Below, piece after piece: positions 1 to 7,782 of a stretch of DNA of 10,165 nucleotides (position 1 is its first letter; each line of letters opens with the position of its first letter). The DNA comes from Euperipatoides rowelli (Eukaryota; Onychophora; Udeonychophora; Euonychophora; Peripatopsidae), in NCBI GenBank assembly GCA_003024985.2, contig PXIH01S0051378.1; one strand, given 5' to 3'. The position numbers and the translations under genes are program-made. The notes below the pieces were generated by a model. It saw only the letters and a program-made list of their open reading frames with translations. It was not told the DNA's origin and made no database searches.

Positions 1-31
1 GGGTCCGCGGACCACAGTTTAAGAAACACTG
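1..31 (-). mobile_element. Terminal end of a hAT-type DNA transposon, cut by the window edge
   Basis: Read on the minus strand the segment begins CAGTGTTTCTTAAACTGTGG and continues into a TCCGCGGACC palindrome. From memory, this CAG-TTTCTYAAACTGNGGTCCGCGG pattern is typical of the terminal inverted repeats of widespread hAT elements in animals. The element body lies to the left, outside the window. The expected 8-bp target duplication would start with bases 32-39 (atctaaga), but its partner is not visible. Confidence 0.6.
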
Positions 32-150
32 ATCTAAGATATTGTATTCACTCAGTTTTTACATAACAATTTCAATCCTTTAATAAATCCAAGTTGAAGA
101 AATGATAACTTTTTTTTGTCGGCCATTATGAAAACCAAATCTCACGAAGT

Positions 151-172
151 TACCCACTTCTCGAGAAGGGTA
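151..172. repeat. Short palindrome centred on CTCGAG
   Basis: CTTCTCGAGAAG at 157-168 is a perfect 12-bp palindrome. It is flanked by TACC on the left and GGTA on the right, which extends the potential stem with a two-base bulge. No function is evident. Confidence 0.5.
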
Positions 173-426
173 AAAAAATTTATAACGAAACTAACGATAT
201 GAACTAGATTTTTAATGAACGGTCTAGTTAATTTTGTGAGCTTAATGACAAGCAAAAAAGTATTAAATAGTTTAAATAATTCGACGAACACGCCTATTAT
301 TTATAACCCTAATTGGAATATGATCGTGTTTTGAAGCCAGTAACAGTGCCATCTACATTTGGCGTGGGAACTATTTTTAGAAACTTTAAGTGGTGTTTTC
401 TCTTAGATAAAAAAAAAAAAAAAAAC

Positions 427-562
427 AGGTTTGATGCCCGTATAACGGGCTTAAACAAAAAAATGTTTGATGCCCGTGTAATGGGCTTAAACAAAAAAAA
501 TGTTTGATGACCGTGTAACGGGCTTAAACAAAAAAATGTTTGATGCCCGTGGAACGGGCTTA
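427..562. repeat. Four-copy minisatellite, 36-37 bp unit with an internal hairpin
   Basis: Four units follow the pattern tgtttgatGCCCGTnnaACGGGCttaaacaaaaaaa. The stem arms start at 436, 472, 509 and 545, giving periods of 36, 37 and 36 bp. Each unit can form a six-base-pair stem with a 3-base loop. Copy 2 changes one arm to ATGGGC, which still pairs as G-U in RNA. Copy 3 changes the other arm to GACCGT, a mismatch. Copies 1 and 4 are perfect. It resembles a CRISPR array only superficially: the A-rich linkers are nearly identical to each other, so they are not unique spacers. Confidence 0.85.
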
Positions 563-1104
563 TTCGCTAGTTTACAGTAAGACAAATGCTGCATATACTG
601 TATATTGCCATTTATGTATACAATAGGGTTTTTTTTTTTTCAAATAAAGAGGCAATAAATGTCTTTTAGGCTAGACCAAAAAAAATGTGTTTGGATAACC
701 ATGTATTTGATTGACATTCTGATAATCAACAATCTTCTACATCGATTTATATTTATTTTTCAATTAGATGTGTATAGCTACAGTATATGCATATTCTTAA
801 CTACAAATATATAGTAAAATAACTTTAATCAAAAGTATGTATTATATACTGTATTTCTCAGTGGTTCCTTGCTTATTTAAAGTGTGGTTATATCCTATCA
901 ACACATTCCTCTTTGGAATTTATGATTTTGTATTTGAACTTATTCTGTTGACAAGTAGTGTCATCAATTTCTTGATGTCGATTATTTTGACAATCAGTTA
1001 TTTTTTAATATGAGTAATATTGTTATCTTTTCCTAAACTATTATTGGTAATATATATATTTTTAAATAGCGTAGGAATTTAATTTGTCTTTTTTTTCCCC
1101 CTAG

Positions 1105-1216
1105 GGATGATTCAAAGTGTTTGTGATTGTCTGACCGATAGATTTCATAACCAGCCGGAAACCGTCCAGCAGCTTCATTTTACTCATTTTATGGCCATGA
1201 AAAGTGCCCTTTATAG
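1105..1216 (+). CDS. MED16: MED16 internal exon (first visible), Mediator tail subunit
   Basis: This 112-bp exon encodes 36 full codons plus a split codon at each edge. The peptide includes MIQSVCDCLTDRF and, near its end, VQQLHFTHFMAMKSALYR. I recognise the QQLHFTHF...K..LYR stretch, from memory, as a hallmark of metazoan MED16 in the helical region that follows the N-terminal WD40 propeller. MED16 belongs to the Mediator tail module, which carries signals from DNA-bound activators to RNA polymerase II in the nucleus. The acceptor is a T/C tract ending ccccctag and the donor is GTAGCT, so the donor departs from the usual GTAAGT. Two bases (GG) complete a codon begun upstream. The exon ends with AG, and the first base of the next exon completes an Arg codon. 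Confidence 0.92.
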
Positions 1217-2509
1217 GTAGCTTAACATTTTATCTTTTTTATTATTGTTTTAGGGAGTAAAAAGAAAAGAAACTTAATGAAATTTGAAAAATCACGTTTG
1301 TTCTGTCGCACATTAAAACAAATTATTTTTACAATATAGAGCGAACAGAAACTATTTGTAGGGCATTCGGCTAGTGATGTTATCTCAGAGCTGAAAGCAA
1401 TTTAATGTAAAACTATTAATTCCTGGGATTAACTCGACCAATTTTTTTTTAAATACCGGTATATTTATCCTTTTCTGTGGACCTCTTAACCTTTTTGTAA
1501 TGAAACCAAATCTGAGGAAAAAATCATAATTCTCCTGATTCTAAGTATGACAAGCACTCACAGTGTTGCATTCGCTGACAGAAGGAAGTTGTTTAACTCC
1601 TGCTCGGAGAAACACTTATGGTATTTGTTGTAGTTCGGTAATGATTCAGTCTACTGATAGATTGATGTTGCCGTTCTCCTCATACATCTCTGCAATAAAG
1701 AAATTCTTCTTAGGAGAAAATATTATCTTAAAAATATTAGAATGGAGATTTATAGTGTTCTTATGTTTTATGGTAATATTTCATGTAAAGCGCATTATTT
1801 TCCCAATGTCAGAGTGCAAGAAATAATCATGTCTACTAGAGATTCGAACACTTTCTGATGTAGCATATAATATATTTATTATGAAACTACAATTTTCTCT
1901 GATTAAAGGTGTTCGATTTTGGATTTTTCAGTTCGGGAAAAAATTGGTCACGAAAAGTTCAAATCCTGCGGGGGAAAGGCACAAAACGCTAAAAAATTTC
2001 ATTAAATCAGTAGTTTAAGAATGCTGTATAATTGTTTACTATATAACAAAGTAGGCCTATATCAAAACAAAGTAAGAATAAAAAGCATATTCATAATTAA
2101 TTATATTCATTATTACTAAGCTATCTACCTAAAAAAATTCAAAGTTTTAATGCAAAATTTTAACAATTATCCAACAAATGTCAAAAAAAAAAAGGCCATT
2201 ATAAGTGTCATTAATTTATTTGATTTTTTTTTCTTTTCATTTTGTTTTGTAAGTGCATTCGGATTTCTTTTTAATCTTTTTTACGATTTACAAATTTTAT
2301 TAATCACCTGTCTGCTCTTCAAATTTGTCTATTAGAGACATTTATTTTTTGACTTCATTACTGATATTTGAACAGAATGTCATTAAAAAAATTCGTTGAT
2401 AATCTGTAGCTAGCCACTTTGATTTAAATAATAAAAAAAAGGTGCACTTTATTTTTTTTCCATTAAAACTATATATGTTACTATCATGATACTGTAAATC
2501 TCTTATGCG

Positions 2510-2934
2510 GGTAGACCTAATGCAGTGTTCCTACAGGTCCTTTATTTCCTATATATTTTTTGTTGTTTCTATAAATTTTACTCCTATATTTGGGGTAACC
2601 TATATTTTTTCTGAAGATCCCTTTGAGGAGGAGTAATAATGTAATGTAATGTTGCTAATATTGTTATTGCATTTAAAATTGTTTTCCCAGTGGTGGAATG
2701 GCCAGGGTGTCAGCTTGCCTAATGGCAAGTGCCCTCCCTCCCCTAAGGGACAACAAAATGTCCATTCATCAAAAAAAAAAAAAAACGATCAAATTTTTGG
2801 GCCCTAGTTGTGTTGGCTCCTTTGTCTCCTGGTAACCAGTATTTTTCGGTCCAGTCCGCCACTGTAACCTATATTTTTTGAAAAAAATCTATATTTTTAA
2901 ATAAAGGCTGTGGGAACACTGTGTAATGTCTACC
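2510..2934. mobile_element. Small non-autonomous hAT-like element (MITE)
   Basis: The left end reads CAGTGTTCCTACAGGTCC, then TTTATTTCC (from 2523). The reverse complement of the right end (ending at 2921) reads CAGTGTTCCCACAGCC, then TTTATTT. They match over about 23 bp with one mismatch and a 2-base gap. The similarity extends outward to GGTAGAC (2510-2516) and GTCTACC (2928-2934), so the true boundary is either about 2523-2921 or about 2510-2934. CCTATATTTTTT-type motifs occur near both ends in the same orientation (2596-2612 and 2865-2880). No clean 8-bp target duplication is visible. There is no coding capacity. Confidence 0.65.
2688..2864. mobile_element. Second hAT-like MITE, nested inside the first
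   Basis: The left end CAGTGGTGGAATGGCC pairs with the reverse complement of the right end, CAGTGGCGGACTGGAC, with three mismatches in 16. CAGTGGCGGACTGG is, from memory, a common hAT terminus. The 177-bp body includes a run of about 15 A and has no coding potential. It lies inside the CAGTGTTCC element, so it probably inserted later. The flanks tgttttcc and taacctat do not match as a target duplication, which leaves the boundaries uncertain. Confidence 0.5.
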
Positions 2935-3990
2935 TAGTCCTAAAATGGTCCTTTCAACTTTGTTTTCCAGAGTCTTGATGAATTTAAAAATCATATTATT
3001 TTCATTAGGTGTTTGATAATTATTTTGATTCTTTGAAATTGAATTTTATTTCGTAAGGAAAAGAAAAGAAGAAAAAAAACTTGAAAATACAGAATATACT
3101 AATTAATTAATTTAAAAAAAATAAAAGATTAATATAAGTATTTTGTTCTATTTTTTAAACTTTGACATTCTAAGCTAAAGTGTATAAAGACAATAAATAA
3201 TATAATAAACCCATTTGATGGTATATGTATAAATTATAAACGAGTCTAACTAATATTAATTTTACATTTATTTAATGTTTCTTGGAAAATATTTATTTTT
3301 GAATGTAAATGGGAACAAATAAGTTGTTGTCCCGAAATTTGCATCAATGCTGTTCTTGAGTATGTCCTGAAATTTGGGGATCTCGAACATTACTAGTGCT
3401 GATAAGTGTGAATGGATTGAGCATCTTGGTGGGAATTATTGATGCCACTCTTTTTTCGAAGTCCTAAAAAGAACGAGAGTAAAGGAAAAATTAACTCAAT
3501 TTCATTGCCCAATACAATTTTTTTGTTGAAACACAAGATTACATAATAATTTATGAAAATGGGATGACGATCATATTTAAACGATTCATCAGGAAGCTGA
3601 ATCTGCTATTTTTAAGGATCAAATCATCATAGGATTCAGAAGTTTAGAAGGATAAAGTAGAACGTTTAATCTAACCTTTTTTATGATCATTGTCTAACAT
3701 GTCAGTAAATCTTACCTTGATTAAGACGGAAGGAAACCTTATAGCATTGAATAGTTGATTGTAACTGTTCATCACTGCTAGCCACTAGAGCTAGAATTTT
3801 ATTTTTATTTCCTACCTTTTAGTATGCAATTAAAGAGCAATTTTCTTCATAGCTTGAAGTATATTATTGGTTTATTATTTATTACAAGCAAGCTGAACCT
3901 TCACCAAAGATGTTCTTCCGTATCTCTTGTTATCTGGTAAGATTCACTACCATTGTTTAATGTACCTTTTTAGGGGAAAATCAGTCTTTC

Positions 3991-4030
3991 TACAAAGCCT
4001 ACTTCCTCGAAGCAATCGATAGGCTTCGTA
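3991..4030. repeat. Hairpin just upstream of the hAT element
   Basis: TACAAAGCCTA (3991-4001) pairs with TAGGCTTCGTA (4020-4030) with one mismatch. An alternative inner stem CGAAGC (4008-4013) with GCTTCG (4023-4028) uses the same right arm, so the two stems exclude each other. It ends 26 bp before the hAT terminus. It may be a remnant of another insertion; no function is evident. Confidence 0.45.
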
Positions 4031-4070
4031 AAGAGTATTTTTCTCTACATAACTAGCAGGCTTAGGTCTT

Positions 4071-4170
4071 AGTCCACTTTCTCACCTTTAGTCAACTTTT
4101 TTAAAATTTGTCACCTTTTGTCACTTTTTTTATTAATTAGTCACTTTTCTCACCTTTTTGGGTTTTTTTA
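4071..4170 (+). repeat. Left subterminal T-rich repeat of the hAT element
   Basis: The motif TCACCTTT or GTCACTTTT recurs several times, with a core cttttttaaaatttgtcac at 4096-4114. The same motif and core recur at the right end of the element in the same orientation, so the two are direct rather than inverted repeats. Subterminal motif clusters in hAT elements often act as transposase binding sites; that role is inferred here. Confidence 0.6.
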
Positions 4171-4260
4171 CTGTATTTTGGTATATTGCTTACAAATATT
4201 TAAAACGTTAATAAAAGAGTTTTCAAACTATTTGATAATGATGTCAGAGAAATACGTAGT

Positions 4261-5353
4261 AAAGGACTTATTAACATTGGTACATGCAATATCCATATTA
4301 TGTATAATGCATATTTTAAAGAACTGGGCTGTTTGGGTGTTGAAGCTTCTTCGTTAATCGTTAGTATTTATAATTATTTTGATGGATGGCCTTCTAGATG
4401 TGAAGAGTATGAAGATATTCAATCAAAACTAAAGATTTCATCCAACAAGTTCTTAAAGCGTGCAACAAGATGGTTGATATTAGGTCCTGCAACCAGGAGG
4501 TTACTTGAACAGTGGAATGGTGGTGTTTACTATTTCCTCACTGTTATTCAGTCTAATTCTTATAAGAATATTGTCAGCGTTTTGAAGATGACATCCACAA
4601 AAACTGAACTACACTTCATTATTTCTTCTGCAGAACTATTTATAAAGTTTACAAACGCTTTCAGAGCCAAGAACCTACGATGTGATTCATAAGTTACACA
4701 GTGAAATTGTTAATATAGTTGAGACCTTCCTGGGATGTATTTTAAAATCTTCTGTGTTGAGACAAATAATCTCTCTGAAATAAATCATGAAATATTCTTG
4801 CCAAGTAAAGTACTTCTTCGTCCTGAAGTAGTAGTAGTTAGAGAAAGTACAAGAAGAAATGGCCAAACTTAGAGATAAAGAAAAGCTGTTGCTTCCTGCA
4901 AACATGTCCTTGAGAAAACTTGTCTGTCAACAGGTTCAACAAAAGAAATTCCTGTTTTTGGATTTAAATGAACGGGGGAAAAAGTGAGACGTGTCATGAC
5001 ATTGTGTCGCTAAAATGATACCGTTTGATATCCGTCAAGATGTTTTATTAGATGAGTGAAAAGTTATTCAGTTGGAAAAAGTCTATTGAATTTGAAACTG
5101 TTGACTTTAATGAAAAAAGGAAGCAACAGATGAATTGCTCTCGGAAGCTACATCATGATTAAAGAAAGCTCTTGATAAAAATGATTTGAAGGAAGCTAGG
5201 TTAGCGCATGGAAAACTAAAGGGAGTATGTAGTATGAAGGAAGAAGAAATTGCAAAAGCAAAAGAAGTAAAATCAATTCAGAAAATTATTGAGAAAAGGA
5301 AATCAACCATGATTACTTCTTTTTTTTCTTCAAAGAAATCTAGGAAACATTAA
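4261..5353 (+). pseudogene. hAT transposase pseudogene, internally deleted
   Basis: The readable frame begins with KGLINIGTCNIHIMYNAYFK. Here GTCNIH carries the CxxH motif of hAT transposases. The segment EEYEDIQSKL follows, then the conserved TRW in TRWLILGPATRRLLEQW. I recognise this order from animal hAT proteins of the type GLVDIGTCNLH...RW...GPAI.RILEQW. The first frame stops at 4690-4692. A shifted frame continues with IHKLHSEIVNIVETFLG. Further on, KMIPFDIRQDVLLDE precedes a TGA at 5057-5059, where relatives have Trp (DEWK.YQ). After only about 17 codons comes a Lys/Glu-rich coiled-coil tail, KKALDKNDLKEARLAHGKL onward, interrupted once by TGA at 5156-5158 and ending MITSFFSSKKSRKH with TAA at 5351-5353. 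The N-terminal BED finger, the first catalytic Asp region and the hATC dimerisation domain are missing, so it cannot encode an active enzyme. Confidence 0.82.
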
Positions 5354-5726
5354 AAAGATCATTCCTATCTATTGTGACAATATTCACAATAATCATGAGT
5401 TCATAATTATGTATTGTGTCACATGTTGAGGGAATTTCAATTTCCATGTTAGCTATTTACTTATGCTAATCCAATCTCCTTGTTTTATTTTTTGTAATTT
5501 TTTTACTGTTTTGATGTAAATAAAGATAGGGTATTTTCTGGAGTTAAAATGAAAAATCATAATAAAAAAGGCAATACCCCATCCAGGATTGGGATAATGC
5601 TTTTATCCTTGCCTTAACCGGCCTATTTTGGTAGGAGTATCTTAAACTTAAATTTACTATAATTTAATTTTTTTTTATATTTAGACTATGAGTGCATAAA
5701 TAAGGGTTATGTCATTGTGTAATATG

Positions 5727-5797
5727 GTCGCCTTTTTTTGTCGCCTTTTTTTGTCACCTTTTTTAAAATTTTATTCACCTTTGTCACCTTTTTTTAT
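5727..5797 (+). repeat. Right subterminal T-rich repeat of the hAT element
   Basis: Five copies of a short motif, GTCGCC or (g)TCACC followed by a T run, lie just inside the right terminus. They share ccttttttaaaatttt...tgtcacctttt with the left subterminal region in the same strand orientation. Confidence 0.6.
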
Positions 5798-6147
5798 AGT
5801 TATAAGTGCTCCTTACCCTGAACTAGAGAAGTAAGGAAATAATAAAATAACTTGAAATGAGGAAATGGCTGAATGTCTTTCATTTGCAGTAACAGCCGAT
5901 GTGACTTATTCTTGCACTCTTTGTAAACAAATGTTAGAACTTGAGTGTAGTCTTTTTTTTTTTGAACAAATTTTATTAGTCACTTGGAATTCTTTTTATT
6001 TAAATAGCAAAACAGTTATGATAATTCTTGTACAAAACTTCTTTTCAATGACCGATTTTTTTATGTATTTGTTTAATACCATGTTTGTAATGAAATGAAT
6101 AAAAATTAAGAAAATTTTAAATTTTGTCTGTCTGTATTTTTATATAG

Positions 6148-6287
6148 ATGTCTCAATAGTGGCCAAAACAAAGCGGGAGATTGCAATGCATTCCTCTTGC
6201 TGAATGCCGTAGCCACAGCTTTCATAACATTGTTACGGCCTACCGATCTCAAAAACCAAGATAAGGGACCAGCTGAAAAATTAGCAG
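6148..6287 (+). CDS. MED16: MED16 internal exon (second visible)
   Basis: This 140-bp exon starts after the acceptor tatatag. Its first base completes the Arg codon begun at 1215-1216. It encodes 46 full codons and ends with a G that is completed by CT of the next exon (Ala). The peptide includes FLLLNAVATAFITLLRPTDL and then DKGPAEKLA. The pattern TAF..LLRP.DL...DKGP is, from memory, strongly conserved in animal MED16. It forms part of the C-terminal helical half that packs into the Mediator tail. The donor is GTAATA. An antisense open frame over the same bases (6106-6312) is a shadow of this exon. Confidence 0.95.
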
Positions 6288-6496
6288 GTAATAAATTTGT
6301 TGCTGTGAACATAATTTTTTTTTTTAAAAAAAAAAAGATAAAATATACAGTAATTGTAATTTATAAAGTCAATTATAAAGTACACATTCTTGTAAAAGTA
6401 AATATAGCTTTCTTTTTAATATTTTTCTGATAATTTTTACTATAAAAGTTGATTTGCAATCTACTCATTTTCTTTTTATTGCTTAATCTGCTGTAG
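6288..6496 (+). other. MED16 intron, 209 bp, with a T11A11 palindrome
   Basis: Donor GTAATA and acceptor ctgtag join the flanking exons in phase 1. The run of 11 T at 6315-6325 is followed directly by 11 A at 6326-6336, a perfect 22-bp self-complementary block 27 bp inside the donor. Nothing else is seen. Confidence 0.9.
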
Positions 6497-6687
6497 CTCT
6501 TATCAGTAGTAAGTTATCAGAGATTTCCGGTGACTTGGACAAATTGTTGCTTCATCTAGAGACCAAGGAATTCATTGTAGAACCTCAAACATTGCAGTCA
6601 TTGCAACCTCTTATTCAATGGGTAGGGGATTTCTCCCTCTATCTTTTAGCCTTTATTCCTCACAATTCTCAGCCGGACAGTCCAATG
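6497..6687 (+). CDS. MED16: MED16 internal exon (third visible)
   Basis: This 191-bp exon is bounded by ctgtag and a consensus GTAAGT donor and ends exactly on a codon. It encodes 63 full codons: a short linker (LISSKLSEISGDLDK), an amphipathic stretch LLLHLETKEFIVEPQTLQSL, and then QPLIQWVGDFSLYLLAFIP. The QWVGDF.LYLLA motif is diagnostic for MED16 and matches the human protein as I remember it. The tail HNSQPDSPM is a polar linker, a region that varies between species. In the protein this segment belongs to the helical C-terminal half that contacts other Mediator tail subunits. Reading does not begin at the TTG at 6535; that is only an internal Leu codon. Confidence 0.96.
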
Positions 6688-6797
6688 GTAAGTTCAATTT
6701 TAGAGCTTGAACGAAAAAAAATAGCGTATTAAAATAGATTATAGCACATTTTTGTAGTGGTTGTCATTTTTTGAATGTTTTTATTTTGTTGAATAGT

Positions 6798-6935
6798 GTT
6801 GGGAAGTAACAAATCAGAAGTGACTAAAATAACTCGGTTGTGACGAGCTACATTAAAACCTCTCCTGTCCAAATTAATCGGGACCCAGCCCTGTTAGGAC
6901 TGTCGAGGTGTTCAGATACAAAATATCCCCAGTAT
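6798..6935. mobile_element. Possible DNA-transposon remnants (pogo/Tigger-like)
   Basis: The stretch acattaaaacctctcctgtc (6850-6869), followed by aaattaatcgggaccc and ggactgtcgaggtgttcaga, resembles the termini of pogo/Tigger elements, which read CAGT.AAACCTC then TCCGGA or CGGGACC then CGAGGTT. Just upstream, gtgttgggaagtaac resembles another common animal transposon end. No opposite terminus is visible. This is pattern memory only, and the assignment is tentative. Confidence 0.4.
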
Positions 6936-7183
6936 ATAACCACTTCATTTCATAGGCTTAGAAGCCCACTTTAATATCAAGTCACACATGCACATGCAAT
7001 ACAAAATTCTAAAATAATTTAAATGTTGTTGAAGTGTGACAATATTTAAATAGTAATGTTGCAATTAGGATTAAAAATAAATTAATGAAACAATGCCACT
7101 TTGACATAATGGGGTCAAATAATTAAAGTGAATTGGGATATCATACCACCTATTATACGGTAGAAAAAATATCTATTGTATAT

Positions 7184-7226
7184 CATAGGCGTATGGTGGA
7201 AGTTTTTTTCGGAGGGGGGGGGGGGT
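7184..7226 (+). mobile_element. Putative transposon terminus with G12 run
   Basis: The sequence cataggcgtatggtggaagt, then tttttttcggaggggggggg, resembles the ends of non-autonomous elements that start CATAGGCGTAGGA and run into a G tract (G12 at 7214-7225). No matching right end was found, so the element family and its extent are unknown. Confidence 0.35.
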
Positions 7227-7271
7227 TATAGAGAACTTTAACATTAGTCTTACAAGTGATGTTTATGTTGG

Positions 7272-7540
7272 ATGGATTTTGATTTTTTTTTTTTTGGTTG
7301 TATGCACGTTTGTCACCATTTAACAGGATTTGATAAGTTTTTTTTTTGTATCGACGTTTTGTCACCATTTAATAGGATTTGATAATTTTTTTTGTATCGA
7401 CGTTTTGTCACCATTTAATAGGATTTGATGAGCTTTTTTCTTGTATGGACGTTTTGTCACCATTTAATAGGATTTGATAAACTTTTTTTGTATCGACGTT
7501 TTGTCACCATTTAATAGGATTTGATAAGCTTTTTTTTAAA
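7272..7540. repeat. Minisatellite, five copies of a 46-49 bp unit
   Basis: The unit is gtatcgacgttttgtcacca, then tttaataggatttgataagc and a T run. The gtcacca anchor occurs at 7312, 7361, 7407, 7456 and 7503, giving periods of 49, 46, 49 and 47 bp. Length differences come mainly from the T run. The periods are not multiples of three, so it is not a coding repeat. A degenerate part (ttcgataagttttttt) follows near 7580 and a detached copy lies at 7864-7914. Confidence 0.9.
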
Positions 7541-7782
7541 TATATGTTTTTTGCTAGTAGCCTATTTGCTAAATCTAAAATTCGATAAGTTTTTTTTTTT
7601 TGAAGGAAATGTATAGACATAACAATTGGCTGTTATATTAAATACTTACATTTTAGATTGTTCTCATTTTTACAAAGGGGTTGCAGGTTGATAATTAAAA
7701 GATCTTGGGGGGTTTTGAACCTTCCAATTCTCCCCATACACACACCGTATCCCTTGCTGTGTATATATACTGTACTGACAGT

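Larger units (their letters stand above)
32..1104. other. AT-rich non-coding stretch upstream of the first visible MED16 exon (intron, probably)
   Basis: No conserved coding segment was recognised here. The stretch is probably the downstream part of an intron, because the exon at 1105 opens inside a codon after a strong acceptor (T-rich tract, then ccccctag). It holds a 12-bp perfect palindrome at 157-168, the hairpin minisatellite at about 427-562, and low-complexity A and T runs. The short open frames at 309-507 on both strands lie over the minisatellite and look accidental. Confidence 0.6.
4057..5820 (+). mobile_element. Decayed hAT-superfamily DNA transposon, about 1.76 kb
   Basis: The left end CAGGCTTAGG (from 4057) and the reverse complement of the right end CAGGGTAAGG (ending 5820) form short terminal inverted repeats with 8 of 10 matches. 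The element is flanked by aactag on both sides (4051-4056 and 5821-5826). hAT elements normally make 8-bp duplications; the left flank is ataactag, so the right copy may have lost two bases. Inside are T-rich subterminal repeats and a broken transposase reading frame (4261-5353), followed by an AATAAA signal at 5519-5524. The body is much shorter than autonomous hAT elements of 2.5 kb or more, and the deletions include coding parts. Confidence 0.75.
1217..6147 (+). other. MED16 intron, 4.9 kb, rich in transposon debris
   Basis: The intron runs from the donor GTAGCT to an acceptor ending tatatag and joins two exons in phase. It contains the nested hAT-like elements at 2510-2934 and the decayed hAT element at 4057-5820. 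The rest is AT-rich. At 1217-2509 I see only low complexity and one small open frame (1563-1826) without recognisable homology. At 2935-3990 there is a short imperfect direct repeat (tgtcccgaaatttg at 3328-3341 and tgtcctgaaatttg at 3363-3376). At 5821-6147 I see nothing recognisable. Confidence 0.85.

Noticed and set aside
427-562. CRISPR-like array of palindromic repeats with regular spacing
   Set aside because: The intervening A-rich linkers are almost identical, there are only four units, and the context is an animal intron. It is a minisatellite.
1563-1826. 87-residue plus-strand open frame in the first intron
   Set aside because: No recognisable domain, AT-driven composition, and no splice-site context. 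Its MIQSTDR fragment resembles the neighbouring exon only by chance.
1940-1980. tRNA B-box-like string (agttcaaatcctgc)
   Set aside because: No A box at the right distance and no cloverleaf-forming arms. Not a tRNA or a clear SINE.
4118-4357. 79-residue open frame overlapping the hAT transposase remnant
   Set aside because: The conserved hAT peptide (GTCNIH onward) is read in another frame. This one is a shadow through the T-rich subterminal repeat.
4687-4905. Minus-strand open frame across the hAT remnant
   Set aside because: It is antisense to the recognisable transposase frame and low in complexity.
7183-7368. Minus-strand open frame with a recurring ILLNGDK pattern
   Set aside because: It arises from the minisatellite, whose 46-49 bp period breaks the frame between units.
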